Shown piece after piece: positions 5,802 to 6,269 of a stretch of DNA of 6,269 bases. The translations under genes were made by a program, and so were the position numbers. Positions within the stretch are counted from its first letter, which is position 1, and each line of letters opens with the position of its first letter. The DNA comes from Burkholderiales bacterium (lineage in GTDB: Bacteria > Pseudomonadota > Gammaproteobacteria > Burkholderiales > Burkholderiaceae_C), in NCBI GenBank assembly GCA_006227785.1, contig SBFU01000069.1, positions 1 through 6,269 of the forward strand. The letters are read 5' to 3'. The notes under the pieces were generated by a model that did not search any database, had not been told where the DNA came from, and was given only the letters and a program-made list of their open reading frames with translations.

Positions 5802-6269
5802 TCAGAGGATGTAGCGCGAAAGGTCCTCGTTGCGGCTGAGTTCGGCCAGGCGGCCATCGACGTAGGCCGCGTCCACGGTCACCGTCTGACCGCTGAGGCG
5901 GGCGGCATCAAAACTGACCTCGTCGAGCAGGTGCTCCATCACGGTGGCCAGTCGGCGCGCACCGATGTTCTCGGTCCGCTCGTTGACATCGCAGGCGATC
6001 TGGGCCAGACGCCGGATACCATCATCCGCAAACACCAGCTCAACCCCCTCGGTGGCCAGCAAGGCCTGGTACTGCTTGACCAGGCTGGCGTGGGTACGGA
6101 TGAGGATGGCCTCGAAATCATCCACCGACAGGGACTTCAGTTCGACCCGTATCGGAAACCGCCCCTGCAGCTCGGGAATGAGGTCACTGGGACGGGACAG
6201 GTGGAAAGCGCCCGATGCAATGAACAGGATGTGGTCCGTCTTGACCATGCCGTACTTGGTCGATACCGT
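5802..6269 (-). CDS. hslU: HslU (ClpY), ATPase subunit of the HslVU protease (C-terminal 155 residues; start outside window)
   Basis: AAA+ unfoldase that feeds substrates to the HslV threonine peptidase in the cytoplasmic HslVU protease. The open frame enters at the window edge as [23 protein letters not shown], the characteristic HslU stretch around sensor 1, and continues to the TGA at 5802. Further marks, numbered within the fragment, are [11 protein letters not shown] (34-44) with the presumed arginine finger Arg37, [12 protein letters not shown] (96-107) carrying the sensor-2 arginine, and the C-terminus LSRYIL, which in known structures inserts into HslV to activate it. The complete protein is usually about 440 residues, so roughly the last third is here. 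The gene is co-oriented with mraZ but separated from it by 333 bp holding a candidate terminator and a promoter, so it is probably a separate transcription unit. hslV is expected upstream but is not visible. Confidence 0.96.
   Translation of the reverse strand, partial: TVSTKYGMVKTDHILFIASGAFHLSRPSDLIPELQGRFPIRVELKSLSVDDFEAILIRTHASLVKQYQALLATEGVELVFADDGIRRLAQIACDVNERTENIGARRLATVMEHLLDEVSFDAARLSGQTVTVDAAYVDGRLAELSRNEDLSRYIL

Noticed and set aside
5645..5857. 70-codon minus-strand frame spanning the hslU end and the intergenic gap
   Set aside because: It starts inside hslU in a different frame, has no good ribosome site that I can see, and has no recognisable content.
1..6269. Possible novel defence, mobile or accessory system
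   Set aside because: The window is filled by core genes in canonical dcw order with intact motifs. I found no transposase, integrase, repeat array beyond the MraZ-type boxes, or region of foreign composition.

Overview
This window is the 5' half of a division and cell wall (dcw) cluster from a GC-rich proteobacterium, preceded by the tail of hslU. All recognisable genes lie on the minus strand, so transcription runs from high to low coordinates. Protein sequence style points to Betaproteobacteria, most likely Burkholderiales near Comamonadaceae/Leptothrix-type genera: the MraZ N-terminus, the FtsL segment from the membrane helix to [14 protein letters not shown], and an HslU ending in LSRYIL. 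This taxonomic guess rests on recalled family sequences, not on a search.

Layout in the direction of transcription: (1) 6269-5802, the C-terminal third of hslU, cut by the window edge. (2) 5801-5469, a 333-bp gene-free gap. It holds a candidate intrinsic terminator for hslU (about 5678-5692), a second small hairpin (5732-5746), an imperfect palindrome (5609-5630), an AT-rich stretch, a sigma70-like promoter (-35 at 5547-5542, -10 at 5525-5520) and an array of four exactly 10-bp-phased boxes (5522-5481) that looks like the MraZ autoregulatory operator. (3) 5468-1, a tightly packed series mraZ - rsmH - ftsL - ftsI - murE - murF, with murF running off the window.

The junctions are almost seamless. 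mraZ and rsmH are separated by 8 bp (or 11 bp, depending on the rsmH start). rsmH/ftsL, ftsL/ftsI and murE/murF overlap by 4 nt (ATGA), and ftsI/murE overlap by 1 nt (TGATG). This implies one polycistronic mRNA with translational coupling. MraZ would repress the operon through the boxes at its promoter. RsmH methylates 16S rRNA. FtsL and FtsI build and activate the septal peptidoglycan synthase. MurE and MurF add meso-diaminopimelate and D-Ala-D-Ala to the UDP-MurNAc peptide precursor.

All genes look intact, with expected lengths and catalytic motifs. I see no mobile element, CRISPR array, tRNA, rRNA or sign of horizontal transfer, and no support for a novel multigene system. The most interesting non-coding signal is the phased operator array overlapping the mra promoter.
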